The notes under the pieces were generated by a model. That model saw only the letters and a list, made by a program, of their open reading frames with translations. It did not search any database and was not told the DNA's origin. A program made the position numbers and the translations under genes. From Ardenticatenales bacterium (GTDB lineage Bacteria; Chloroflexota; Anaerolineae; Promineifilales; Promineifilaceae), in assembly GCA_020634515.1 (NCBI GenBank), contig JACKBL010000006.1, positions 1 through 64,000 on the forward strand: 64,000 bases of DNA, in the 5' to 3' direction. The number at the start of each line of letters is the position of its first letter. Positions within the stretch are counted from its first letter, which is position 1. Positions 33,210 to 41,537 of the stretch are shown here, piece by piece.

Positions 33210-35708
33210 TCATTGTTGCCAGGCCATGTCCACGCATTGATCAGCCCCAGGCATGAACAGGCGCTCGTAATTGTAAGCGGGAGCCACCGTCGTCAAGCGG
33301 CGGTCGTGGTACACCGCCAGCCAGTTACCGTCACCGGACCAATCATACGCCACGGATTCCCCACTGGCGATCCGTTTTCCCTCATCGGCCGCGTCCGTCA
33401 GATCATACAGCCACAAGGAGGTCGCGGGTTGGCTCTCGCGGTTTCCCGCCAGCATGGTCAGCCAGCGGCCATCCGGCGAAATTCGTATTGGCGGGAAATC
33501 GTACACGGCCAGGCCCTGGGAACCGACAACGGTTGTCGTTTGCGTGTCGGTATCCAGACGGAAAATGGCCGCCGGCTGGTAAGAACCGAGCATGGAACTG
33601 ATGTTGGTCACGAAGATGAGGTCGCGGGGTGTGTTGGGCAGCGATTCGAGGTAGATGATCTGGCCGACGTCGTTGTTGGCGGGGATGTCCGGCAGCAGGC
33701 GGGCATACTCGCCGGCGGAGATGAGCAGGCGGCTTTCGCCGGTGGTCAGGGAGTAGCTGTACAGGTCGGAGGTGTTTGACGTGGGGGTGGATGCCGGCAT
33801 TGTATAAACATACGTCTCATTATCCAACCAGGCAAACGCCAGGGCGAGCGCGTCAATCTTGCCCGGTGGCGTGGCGCGGCGGTTTAGTCCCTGCGCGTCC
33901 CCCAGACTGATCGCGCCATCCATGCCCATCAGCAGCGTGCGCCGGCCATCCGGCGACCAGAACGGCCAGCCACCGATGGACGTCGCCGCGCACCCATTTT
34001 CATTACACTCGTCCATGTCCAGCAAAACGATGTAGGGCATTTCACTATCCTGGCGACCAAAAATCGCCAGCGCCAGATAGCGTCGGTGGGGATCATATTT
34101 TGCCAGAAAGGCATAACTCCCTTGCGCATCGGCATACAGCCGCCGTAGCGTCTGCCCATCCCACTGCGCCACTTCCATGAGATTCGACCCGATGGCCGCC
34201 TCGCCAGACACCTGCAAGATAATGTCGCGCCGGTCCGGGCTTGTCGCCAAAATCTGATAACCGGCGCGCCCCTCCAGCGAGCGCGATACACTATCCCGCG
34301 TCAGATCATAGCGAACCACGACCTGGCTTAGCCGCTCCGGGCAAATGAGGGAGATGGCCTCTTCTGACAGCGGCAGCGGCGGATCGGCCTGCGCCGGTTG
34401 CGCCTGCGCGAACAGGAAGTGATACCAGTCGCTGTTCTGCCTGGTGCTGGATTGCGTCGTGAGCACCTGCGCGCCGGACCCCAATTGCTGTGAGACCCAC
34501 ACGGCCAGGCTGTCTTCCCGCGACTCTTGCCCGAAAGACGCCCACGGCGTTACTTCCGGGTACAGATCGCGCAAAAAGGCCGCCAGGGCCGCCGCCTCCG
34601 TGACAGGCAGTTCGTCGCTCTCCATTTCCTGGGGCGGAAGATTGCGGGTGGCTTGCAGGCGGCGCAGGATGTCGGTCAGACCCATGTCCTCCTGTAGAAG
34701 TTGCGCGTAGTCATCAGTCGTGAGCAAAGCCGGGCGCAAATCAAGCTGATGGAGGGCCTGATTGAGCAAGGCGAAATGGAGCGCGGGCAGCGTGCAGCAG
34801 TCGTAGTCGGCGATCTGGTTCATGGCCGCGCTGAGGATGCGCGCGGCGTAGGCGCGGCGCACCGCCTGGTAGCTCTCCTCGTCTACGGGGATGCCCAACA
34901 ATGTGGGGCTGGGCAGCAGGAGTTGGGTATTGGCGCGCAGGCCAATCATGGCCGCCGGGGGGCTGATCAGGGTGTGGGGACTGCGGCTGAGGGAGATGTC
35001 AATGCGCAGGTTTTCGCAGGGCGTTGGGGGCTGGGGGAAGTTTTCCTGGCAAAATCGTTCCACATCCGCTTCCCAGTCAGTTGCCAGCCGTTGTGCCCAC
35101 GATTCATCCCGCGCGGGATAGCGCAGATTAAGGTAGTGCCATGTCGTCTGCTTTTCCGTCCCCCAGAACGCCTCGTCGGGCGGGGACAACAACCAGATGT
35201 CGCCGCGGCGGAACACGTCTATCTGCGTCAAAGTGACGATTTGCTCGCGGCCATCGGGCAGGCGCGCCCGCAGCGGCTGCCGCGAAGTGACCGTGGCCGC
35301 GTTCAGGTCGGGCGACAGGGAGATGTCTACAATTTCCGGGTCGGTGGCGGTGGCCATGTCCCACTGGGCGCGCCCCCCGACTTGATTAGCGGCAAGCAGA
35401 CGCATCTGCCCTTCGGTCCAACTGGGGTCGCGCCCGGAAAGCAGGCTGAGAAACAACTCGCGGTCGGCTCGCGTGCCGGCATCGCGCATCAGGTGGAAGG
35501 CGGCGGTCACTTCCGCGCGCACGGCGTCCGTGGCCCCGGTGACGCGGGTGGTCAATTGCTGGTAGATGACGAGCGATCCCGCCGTCAAAATGGCCACAAC
35601 CAGCAGCGCCAGCGGCCACGCGCGCCATTTCGATGGCGTGGATGGTGGCGGCGGCGCGGCGGGTTGGTCCCAGCTTCCATCGTCCTCGGTTTGCCAGTGA
35701 AAAGTCAT
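33210..35708 (-). CDS. membrane-anchored beta-propeller protein, paralogue 2 of 4
   Basis: An 832-residue paralogue. The start at 35708 gives MTFHWQTEDDGSWD, matching the other three. A longer in-frame reading to 35921 translates the 49-bp tandem repeats and is rejected. Order: charged N-terminus, membrane helix (about 33-50), SnoaL/NTF2-like or helical stalk with LLSGRDPSW, LPSPTLLGIPVDEESYQAV, the di-cysteine segment YDCC, then TolB/PD40-like blades (for example FWSPDGRRTLLMG) and the C-terminal DWSGDGNWLAV. The end keeps C-x4-W. It starts 250 nt after paralogue 3 and ends 34 nt before paralogue 1. Confidence 0.8.
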   Translation of the reverse strand: MTFHWQTEDDGSWDQPAAPPPPSTPSKWRAWPLALLVVAILTAGSLVIYQQLTTRVTGATDAVRAEVTAAFHLMRDAGTRADRELFLSLLSGRDPSWTEGQMRLLAANQVGGRAQWDMATATDPEIVDISLSPDLNAATVTSRQPLRARLPDGREQIVTLTQIDVFRRGDIWLLSPPDEAFWGTEKQTTWHYLNLRYPARDESWAQRLATDWEADVERFCQENFPQPPTPCENLRIDISLSRSPHTLISPPAAMIGLRANTQLLLPSPTLLGIPVDEESYQAVRRAYAARILSAAMNQIADYDCCTLPALHFALLNQALHQLDLRPALLTTDDYAQLLQEDMGLTDILRRLQATRNLPPQEMESDELPVTEAAALAAFLRDLYPEVTPWASFGQESREDSLAVWVSQQLGSGAQVLTTQSSTRQNSDWYHFLFAQAQPAQADPPLPLSEEAISLICPERLSQVVVRYDLTRDSVSRSLEGRAGYQILATSPDRRDIILQVSGEAAIGSNLMEVAQWDGQTLRRLYADAQGSYAFLAKYDPHRRYLALAIFGRQDSEMPYIVLLDMDECNENGCAATSIGGWPFWSPDGRRTLLMGMDGAISLGDAQGLNRRATPPGKIDALALAFAWLDNETYVYTMPASTPTSNTSDLYSYSLTTGESRLLISAGEYARLLPDIPANNDVGQIIYLESLPNTPRDLIFVTNISSMLGSYQPAAIFRLDTDTQTTTVVGSQGLAVYDFPPIRISPDGRWLTMLAGNRESQPATSLWLYDLTDAADEGKRIASGESVAYDWSGDGNWLAVYHDRRLTTVAPAYNYERLFMPGADQCVDMAWQQ

Positions 35709-35797
35709 GATTTTTGTTTCGAAGAGCAGGTTGTGGCGCGTTTTGCGCCCGGATGTCCAGAAATAACCGGCGGTCGCGCGTGGGTGGTTGGGAAGCG

Positions 35798-35944
35798 CGC
35801 CCATCGTAGCCCGATTTTCCCAAATCGGGTGGGCGATTGGAAAACGCGCCCATCGTAGCCCGATTTTCCCAAATCGGGTGGGCGATTGGGAAAACCGCCC
35901 ATCGTAGCCCGATTTTCCCAAATCGGGTGGGCGATTTGGAAAAT
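35798..35944. repeat. three tandem 49-bp hairpin repeats
   Basis: Units begin at 35798, 35847 and 35896, each 49 bp and nearly identical. A fourth begins at 35945 and decays after five bases. Each unit folds on itself: CGCCCA with TGGGCG outside and CCCGATTT with AAATCGGG inside, around a TCCC loop. They lie between paralogues 3 and 2. The last unit runs into GGGCGATTTGGAAAATCGCCC, a palindromic repeat type. They are not CRISPR, as there are no variable spacers. Confidence 0.9.
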
Positions 35945-35958
35945 CGCCCTACAGGGGA

Positions 35959-38502
35959 CTAGGGGTTGAGCCAGGCGACGCGGCTGCAATTGGCGACGCC
36001 CGTGAGCAGAATGTGCGCGTAGTTGTAGGCGGGCGCGGTCAGCAGCAGGGTGGTCCCGCCCGCTTTCACGAGCCAGTTGCCGTCGGCGGACCAGTCGAAG
36101 GTGTCATCCGCGTACCAGGCGCTGATGGGCAGGCTAAATTGGCGGCCCTGGCGCGGATCATACCAGGTTACTTCTGCTTCCTCCTGGTTGCTGGCGTAGG
36201 TGATGAATGCCAGCCAGCGACCATCGGGCGTGAAGTGGAACTGGTTGGGTGCGGCGGCCAGATCGCGGGTGAGGGTGAGGAGCAGCGTGGCCGTGCCCGT
36301 TTGCCGGTCCACGGCGGCGATATAGCTGGGTTCGTCGAAGCGGGCTAAAGGTTGGGGCGCGAAGCCGACGATGAGCCGGTCAGGGTCGGCGGGGGCAGCG
36401 CCGAGGAAGTAGGAACGCACATAGGCGTAGTCTGGCGCGCCAACGAGTTGGAGGAAGGCGGTGGCGGGGATCAGGGGGTGTGTTTCGCCGCTGCCGGCAT
36501 TTTGCAGCATGATTAGCTCGTCGTAGGCATTGTTGTTGGGGCGGGAAACGTAGGCGAAAGTGTCGCTGTCCAACCAGGCGATGGCCGAGGCGGCAACCGG
36601 ATAGGCCGCGGAAATTTCCTCTTCCGTGCCGGCATCTGACTGCCCCAGTCGCAGGCGGTGGTCGGGCAGGTAGACGAGGTAGTGGCGGCCATCGGGGGAC
36701 CAGATGGGCGTGCCGCCGAGGGAGGCGGTGGCGCAGCCGGCGGCGTCGCAGCGGGTCAGGTCGAGGAGACGGCGGCTGCCGGGCGTGTCATTGAGGGTGT
36801 AGTAGTTGTAGAGCGCGGCATAGTGGCCCCCGGGGGCGATGGATTCGAGGGAATAGCCGGCATTTTCTCCCGATTCAAAGACCGTTTGCCAGACACCCCC
36901 CTGCCATCGCAACCATTGTGAGGGGAACTGCATCGAATCTTCTCCCTCCACGTATGCCTGGCTCCTCGCCGGAATCTGTAGGCGTGTCAGGAGCAGGCCG
37001 CTGTCGTCCGGCAATGCCTCGAAAGAGAGGAAGACGTCGCTGCTCTGCGGCCGCATGGTTTGTTGGTCCAGGTCGTAGCGGTAGAGCGCGTAGGGGAAGT
37101 TAACTTGCGCTCGCACGTCCGCGGCGGGGAGCAGATCGGGGGTGCAGAGCAGGGCCAGCGCCTGGTTGGGCCAGGGGATGGGCGGTTGCGCCTGTTGCAG
37201 GTTGGCGCGCGTCAGCAGGTGTTGCAGCCAGGCGTTTTCGATGCCGGCATTGCCGTCAGCCGCGCTATCATTCTCGTCGAATTCAGGAAACACGCTGCGC
37301 ACCATGTGGGCGAGCGTGTTGTTGAAGAGGATGGCGGGGTAGAGGTCCGTGCCGGCATTTCCCTCCGAACCGGCCGATAAGAGAAAGTCCAGCAGCAGCA
37401 GCGCCTGCTTGTAAGTGGTTTCATCACTGCTGAAAAAAGCGCCGTGGCTCCACTGCCAGGAGAGGGCGTTGACGAGTTGGCCGAAGCCGAGGTTGGCGTA
37501 GAGAGCCTGGCGGTAGTCTGCCTGGGTGAGGGGAGGGGGCGTCAACCCCATTTGCTGCCGCTGCAAATCCAGCAAGGCGCGATAAAAGAGGCTGCGTTCG
37601 CAGCAGGTGTAGTTGATGATGGTGCTGACGGCGACGCCATAGAGGCGACTGGCGTAGGCGCGGTAGATCGCCTGGTAGCCGGTTTCGTCCGCCGGAATGC
37701 CGACGAGGCTGGGGGCGGGCAGCGTGACGCTGTCAGCGGCGTCCAGCCAGAGGCGGTCACGATTGAGTTGCAGGAGGGAGTTGGGAGATGGGTCGAGGAG
37801 GAGTTGCAGGTGGAAGGCGGGGGGGCAGAGGGTAAAATGCCGGCACAAATCCGCCAAAAACGCCTGCAAATCCCCCGCCAGCCGCTCGCCCCACACCGCC
37901 TCCGTCAACGGATAATGCACCGTCACCAGCGGCTGCGCCGACTGTGCCCACGCCCGGTCCGCTCCCCCTTGCGGTGGAACGAGCAGCCACCGCTCGTTCC
38001 CCTGCCCGTAATACATTGTTTGTCGCAGTTGCACCGTTTGCGTCACGCCATTCGCCGTCTGCGTGACGAACGTGCGTGTGTACGTCACGGCGGCCTCCCG
38101 CAAATCGGGCGACAAGGTGATCTCCGGCTCCGGTGACGTGGACGCGGCCAGGTCGAGGCCCAGCGGGGCGCGGTTTTGCAGCAAATCCGCCGCAAACAAG
38201 GCCTGCTGCGCATCCGCCCAGAATGGATCGCGCCCGGAAAGAAGGCCGTGAAACAGTTCCAGGTCGTTGCGCGCTATGGCCTGTTGGAGCAACCGGGCGC
38301 TGGCGCGTACATCTTGCGTGATCAGGCCGCTGGTTTCGTTGATGCGAGAGGTGGCCTGGCGGTAAGCCAGCAGCCCACCCGCGCCGATCAGCGTGAGGAG
38401 CAGCAGCAAAGGCCAGATGTGGCGGCGTGGTGTCTGTTCCTGTGCGGGATCAGGCGCGCCGTCCCAATTCTCGTTGTCTTCCGTCTGCCAAGAGAAGGTC
38501 AT
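35959..38502 (-). CDS. membrane-anchored beta-propeller protein, paralogue 3 of 4
   Basis: An 847-residue paralogue, the longest. It begins MTFSWQTEDNENWDG, has a membrane helix at about 29-48, then LLSGRDPFWADAQ, LPAPSLVGIPADETGYQAIY and the di-cysteine motif NYTCCERS. The C-terminal half has propeller-like blades (IWSPDGRHYLVYL, FTPDGRWLAFI, FDWSADGNWLVKA) and ends with C-x4-W. Small differences in the blades suggest different ligands. It is followed, in its own direction, by three 49-bp hairpins that may attenuate read-through into paralogue 2. Confidence 0.8.
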   Translation of the reverse strand: MTFSWQTEDNENWDGAPDPAQEQTPRRHIWPLLLLLTLIGAGGLLAYRQATSRINETSGLITQDVRASARLLQQAIARNDLELFHGLLSGRDPFWADAQQALFAADLLQNRAPLGLDLAASTSPEPEITLSPDLREAAVTYTRTFVTQTANGVTQTVQLRQTMYYGQGNERWLLVPPQGGADRAWAQSAQPLVTVHYPLTEAVWGERLAGDLQAFLADLCRHFTLCPPAFHLQLLLDPSPNSLLQLNRDRLWLDAADSVTLPAPSLVGIPADETGYQAIYRAYASRLYGVAVSTIINYTCCERSLFYRALLDLQRQQMGLTPPPLTQADYRQALYANLGFGQLVNALSWQWSHGAFFSSDETTYKQALLLLDFLLSAGSEGNAGTDLYPAILFNNTLAHMVRSVFPEFDENDSAADGNAGIENAWLQHLLTRANLQQAQPPIPWPNQALALLCTPDLLPAADVRAQVNFPYALYRYDLDQQTMRPQSSDVFLSFEALPDDSGLLLTRLQIPARSQAYVEGEDSMQFPSQWLRWQGGVWQTVFESGENAGYSLESIAPGGHYAALYNYYTLNDTPGSRRLLDLTRCDAAGCATASLGGTPIWSPDGRHYLVYLPDHRLRLGQSDAGTEEEISAAYPVAASAIAWLDSDTFAYVSRPNNNAYDELIMLQNAGSGETHPLIPATAFLQLVGAPDYAYVRSYFLGAAPADPDRLIVGFAPQPLARFDEPSYIAAVDRQTGTATLLLTLTRDLAAAPNQFHFTPDGRWLAFITYASNQEEAEVTWYDPRQGRQFSLPISAWYADDTFDWSADGNWLVKAGGTTLLLTAPAYNYAHILLTGVANCSRVAWLNP

Positions 38503-38587
38503 GGGCGTGGTTGGTGGACAGTGGGCGGCAGGATGCGTGCCGCTCGTTTACAGTTGTTCGTGTTTCGCAATTACCCGGCCCGTTGCC

Positions 38588-38648
38588 TGAGCCTGTCGAA
38601 GGCAACATCGGCGCCGAGTCGAAGGCAACATCGGCTCCGATAGGCTCA
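38588..38648. repeat. REP-like element with 23-bp direct repeat
   Basis: TGAGCCT (38588-38594) pairs with AGGCTCA (38642-38648). Between them a 23-bp unit starting GTCGAAGGCAACATCGG is present twice back to back (38595-38617 and 38618-38640) with one base change. TGAGCCTGTCGAAGG is the kind of motif seen in widely dispersed REP sequences. It lies between paralogues 4 and 3. Confidence 0.7.
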
Positions 38649-38684
38649 GCCTACGAGAGGGTTCGCCGTTGCCGTTTTTCGTGA

Positions 38685-41111
38685 CTACCTGACCCAGACG
38701 GCAGTGTTGCAGAAGTCCAGGTCGGGCACAAGCACCTGTTGGTAGTCGAAAGCAGGTGCGTAAAGGGCCAGGTAATGGGTTTCGCCGCGCGCGAGCCAGT
38801 AGCCATCCGCGGACCAGTCGAAGCTGTCCGCGACGCTGGCGTCGGAGGGCGTGAAGTGGCGCAGTGGTCGTCCTTGTGGCAGGTCGTAGATGACGAGGTG
38901 GGTTGTATCATCTTGTTGCGCCAGTGCCAGCCAGTTGCCGGCAGGGCTGAACTTCGCGTCCGTCACCTGGGCATAAGCACCGGGCAGCAGCGACACCGCC
39001 TTGCTGCGTCGTTCCACCAACAGCAAGATGTGCCGGGACTCATCCGTGGCCTGGCGCAAATCGAGCAGCAGATACGCGCCATTCGCGTTGTCTACCCACA
39101 ATCCGGCGGGTTCCCACGCGGCGGTGGCGGCGTCACCCGGTAGCAGGCTTAACCACGTCTCCGGCTCCAGCCACGGCTGTGGTTGTGGCGTGTCTACCGT
39201 GCCCAGGTAGATGCGCGGCTGTGGCGTATCGCGTCCCATCTCCAGGCGAATGTAACCGAACGTCTGCGCATCCAGCCAGAAAGGCAGCAGTCCTGTGCCC
39301 GCGTCCGCCAGGGGGTGCAGGTCGCCATCGGTGAGGGTGAGCGCGTGTTCGGTGCTGCTCTGGCGACGGTTCCACGGTTGATTGCTCCAGAGCGCGTGCG
39401 CCCCGTCTGGGGACCAGAGGGCGAAGCGGTTGTTGTTGAACAGGGTGAGTGAGCAGGTGTCGGCGGCACAAGCGGCAGGGGCGACGCGGCCAGTGTCCAG
39501 GAAGCGCAGTTCGTTATCGAAGATGGAAAGCAGCAGGTCGTTGCCGGCATTTCCCGCAAAGAACAACATCGGGGAGGGGGGGAGTTGCGGCAGGGCGATA
39601 GGGCGCAGCGGTTGGCCCGCCTGCCAGAGGGAGAGGAGATTGCTGCTGCCCGTTTGCAGGAGGAGCAGGTTGTCGTCATCGGTGGTGGGCGCGGCGATGA
39701 GGCGGGGCGCTCCCAATGTCTGCGCGGTGGTGACGGCGCGCGTGGCCGGATCGAAGGCGTAGAGGTCCTGGCGAAAGTTGTCAATGCTGGCGGTGCAGAG
39801 GCGGTAGACGGCTTCATCTGGCCAGGGAATGGGAGGTGTGTCCGGGGTGCGGGTCTGGCGCTGCAAGAAGCGGAACCAGTCTTGCGTGATGGCTCTGTTG
39901 TTGGGGAGCAGGGTGAAGAGCCAGAAGCTAAACGGGTTGTCGATAACGGTCATTTCGCGCAGGAGGTGGGCTTCGGAGACGTCCGGTCTGGCGTCGAGGA
40001 TGAAGGCGATGAGGGCGTAGGCGCGTTCGATGTTGGGGATCTGGTCGGCATCTGGGGTGTTGTTGGACCAGAGATCGCCGCCGTTGAGGGGCGTAGAGGA
40101 GTGGTCGAGAATGCCGGCATAATCCCTTTCCGTCAAGCGCCACGGTTTCAACCCCAGCCGATGCAAGAGATGGTCGCGGATGGCGAAATAGTAGGCGGCG
40201 TGCGCGCAGCAAGTGTAGCCCGTGGCCCGGCTGAAGGCCGCGGTGATGATCGCGTTGGCGTAGCCGCGCAGCAGCGCCTGGTAGGCGGCTTCGTCCACCG
40301 GCTCCCCCACGAGCGAGGGCGCGGGCAACGTCATGTCCAACCCTTGCCGCGACACCCATTCCGGCTGCGTCAGGTTCGCCAGCAGTTGCGCGTCCGCCAC
40401 GAAGGTGACGCGCACGTTTAGGGGGCAATCGAGATGGGCGTCGAGCGCGCAAACAGCGATCAGCTTACGGTCTAAATCGGGTCCCAGCCGTTCCGTCGTG
40501 GGGGCGTCGGCGGTGGTGTAGCGCAGGGTGAGATGCTGCCCTTCGTAGGTGGCGGGATCGGTGGCGGGCGGTGGTTCGGGCGCGGACAGAAGCCAGTGGG
40601 TCGCGCCCTGGCGGTATGTTTCTACATGGCGCAGACGGACGGTTTCCGTTTGCTGGCGACCGATGTCGATGGCGTAGGATTCTTCCAGGAGGACGGTGGC
40701 TTGCAGCAGGTCGGGGGAGAGGGTGGTGGTGATAATACGGCCGTGTTTGGGGAGCCAGGTGAGGCCGAGTCCGGCGCGCTCGCGGTAAGCGCCGCCGCGG
40801 AACCATGTTTGTTGCTGGTTGGCCCAATCCAGGTCGTGCCCGGAGAGGAGGTTGACGAATAGTTCGACGTCGTTTTGGGCGACGGCGCGGCGCAGGACGG
40901 CGACGCTGGTGCTGACGTCGTTGGTGATGGCGGCGCTGACGTTGTCTACGCGCTGGTTGATCTGGCGGCGGACGAGGAGTGTGGTGAGGAGGAGGGCGGG
41001 GAGGATAAATGCCGGCACAAACCACCACCGTGACCACCGCGACCGCGCAACCGGTGCCGGTGTGGCTGTTTCATCCCAATTTTCTTCTTCCGTTTGCCAT
41101 TCAAATGACAT
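38685..41111 (-). CDS. membrane-anchored beta-propeller protein, paralogue 4 of 4
   Basis: An 808-residue paralogue and the first gene of the array. It begins MSFEWQTEEENWDE, with a membrane helix at about 30-48 and a stalk with LLSGHDLDWANQQ. The stretch LPAPSLVGEPVDEAAYQALL and the di-cysteine motif GYTCCAHA follow. Blades include LWSPDGAHALW and FSPAGNWLALA, ending DWSADGYWLARG and C-x4-W. The N-terminal aromatic/acidic tag M-(S/T)-F-x-W-Q-(T/V) is shared by all four and lies on the cytoplasmic side, a possible docking peptide. Function unknown. Confidence 0.8.
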   Translation of the reverse strand: MSFEWQTEEENWDETATPAPVARSRWSRWWFVPAFILPALLLTTLLVRRQINQRVDNVSAAITNDVSTSVAVLRRAVAQNDVELFVNLLSGHDLDWANQQQTWFRGGAYRERAGLGLTWLPKHGRIITTTLSPDLLQATVLLEESYAIDIGRQQTETVRLRHVETYRQGATHWLLSAPEPPPATDPATYEGQHLTLRYTTADAPTTERLGPDLDRKLIAVCALDAHLDCPLNVRVTFVADAQLLANLTQPEWVSRQGLDMTLPAPSLVGEPVDEAAYQALLRGYANAIITAAFSRATGYTCCAHAAYYFAIRDHLLHRLGLKPWRLTERDYAGILDHSSTPLNGGDLWSNNTPDADQIPNIERAYALIAFILDARPDVSEAHLLREMTVIDNPFSFWLFTLLPNNRAITQDWFRFLQRQTRTPDTPPIPWPDEAVYRLCTASIDNFRQDLYAFDPATRAVTTAQTLGAPRLIAAPTTDDDNLLLLQTGSSNLLSLWQAGQPLRPIALPQLPPSPMLFFAGNAGNDLLLSIFDNELRFLDTGRVAPAACAADTCSLTLFNNNRFALWSPDGAHALWSNQPWNRRQSSTEHALTLTDGDLHPLADAGTGLLPFWLDAQTFGYIRLEMGRDTPQPRIYLGTVDTPQPQPWLEPETWLSLLPGDAATAAWEPAGLWVDNANGAYLLLDLRQATDESRHILLLVERRSKAVSLLPGAYAQVTDAKFSPAGNWLALAQQDDTTHLVIYDLPQGRPLRHFTPSDASVADSFDWSADGYWLARGETHYLALYAPAFDYQQVLVPDLDFCNTAVWVR

Positions 41112-41537
41112 AACAAGGGTTTCCGCGTGATCGGCGACTTCGTGGACGGTTTAAGTATAACCAACGGTTGCCCATATCACCCGCCGATTCCTGGACTATT
41201 CAGCTACGTCTAAGGCCGGCGAATCTTGAAGGTCTCGCAGACCTTGAAGGTCTGGTACAGGTTTCGCCTCCATCACTAGCAACGATTCCGATTCCTGTTA
41301 CAATTTGGCAGTGGTCTCACCATGACCATGACCATGACCATCCGCACGTTTCCTAATTTCCCAAATGATAGCGGTGCGCCTGATTCAGGTTGTCATCTGA
41401 TCCAGAACCGCCGCCAATATGTGCCCGCGCCTGCCCTGGCCGCGCTTCACGCATCTTGATCGTCAGATGGCGAGCATCTTCCGTTCCCATTTTGTCGCGT
41501 ACGCGCTGCCGGCACTACCGACCTTATAGACAGGAGT
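41112..41537. other. 426-nt gene-free region with short repeats
   Basis: Divergent spacer between the propeller array and the glyA-gcvT gene. CTTGAAGGTCT occurs twice (41225-41235 and 41243-41253) around the palindrome AGGTCTCGCAGACCT. The hexamer ACCATG is repeated almost four times at 41319-41341. A TGCCGGCA octamer lies near 41507. No glycine riboswitch pattern was recognised and no clear promoter was found. Confidence 0.6.

Noticed and set aside
35709..35921. N-terminal extension of propeller paralogue 2
   Set aside because: The extension translates the 49-bp tandem repeats; the other three paralogues start at the equivalent of 35708.
35798..35944. CRISPR array
   Set aside because: Repeats are contiguous 49-bp units without unique spacers and no cas gene is present.
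41112..41537. Glycine riboswitch before glyA-gcvT
   Set aside because: The conserved glycine aptamer pattern was looked for and not found; only short repeats are present.
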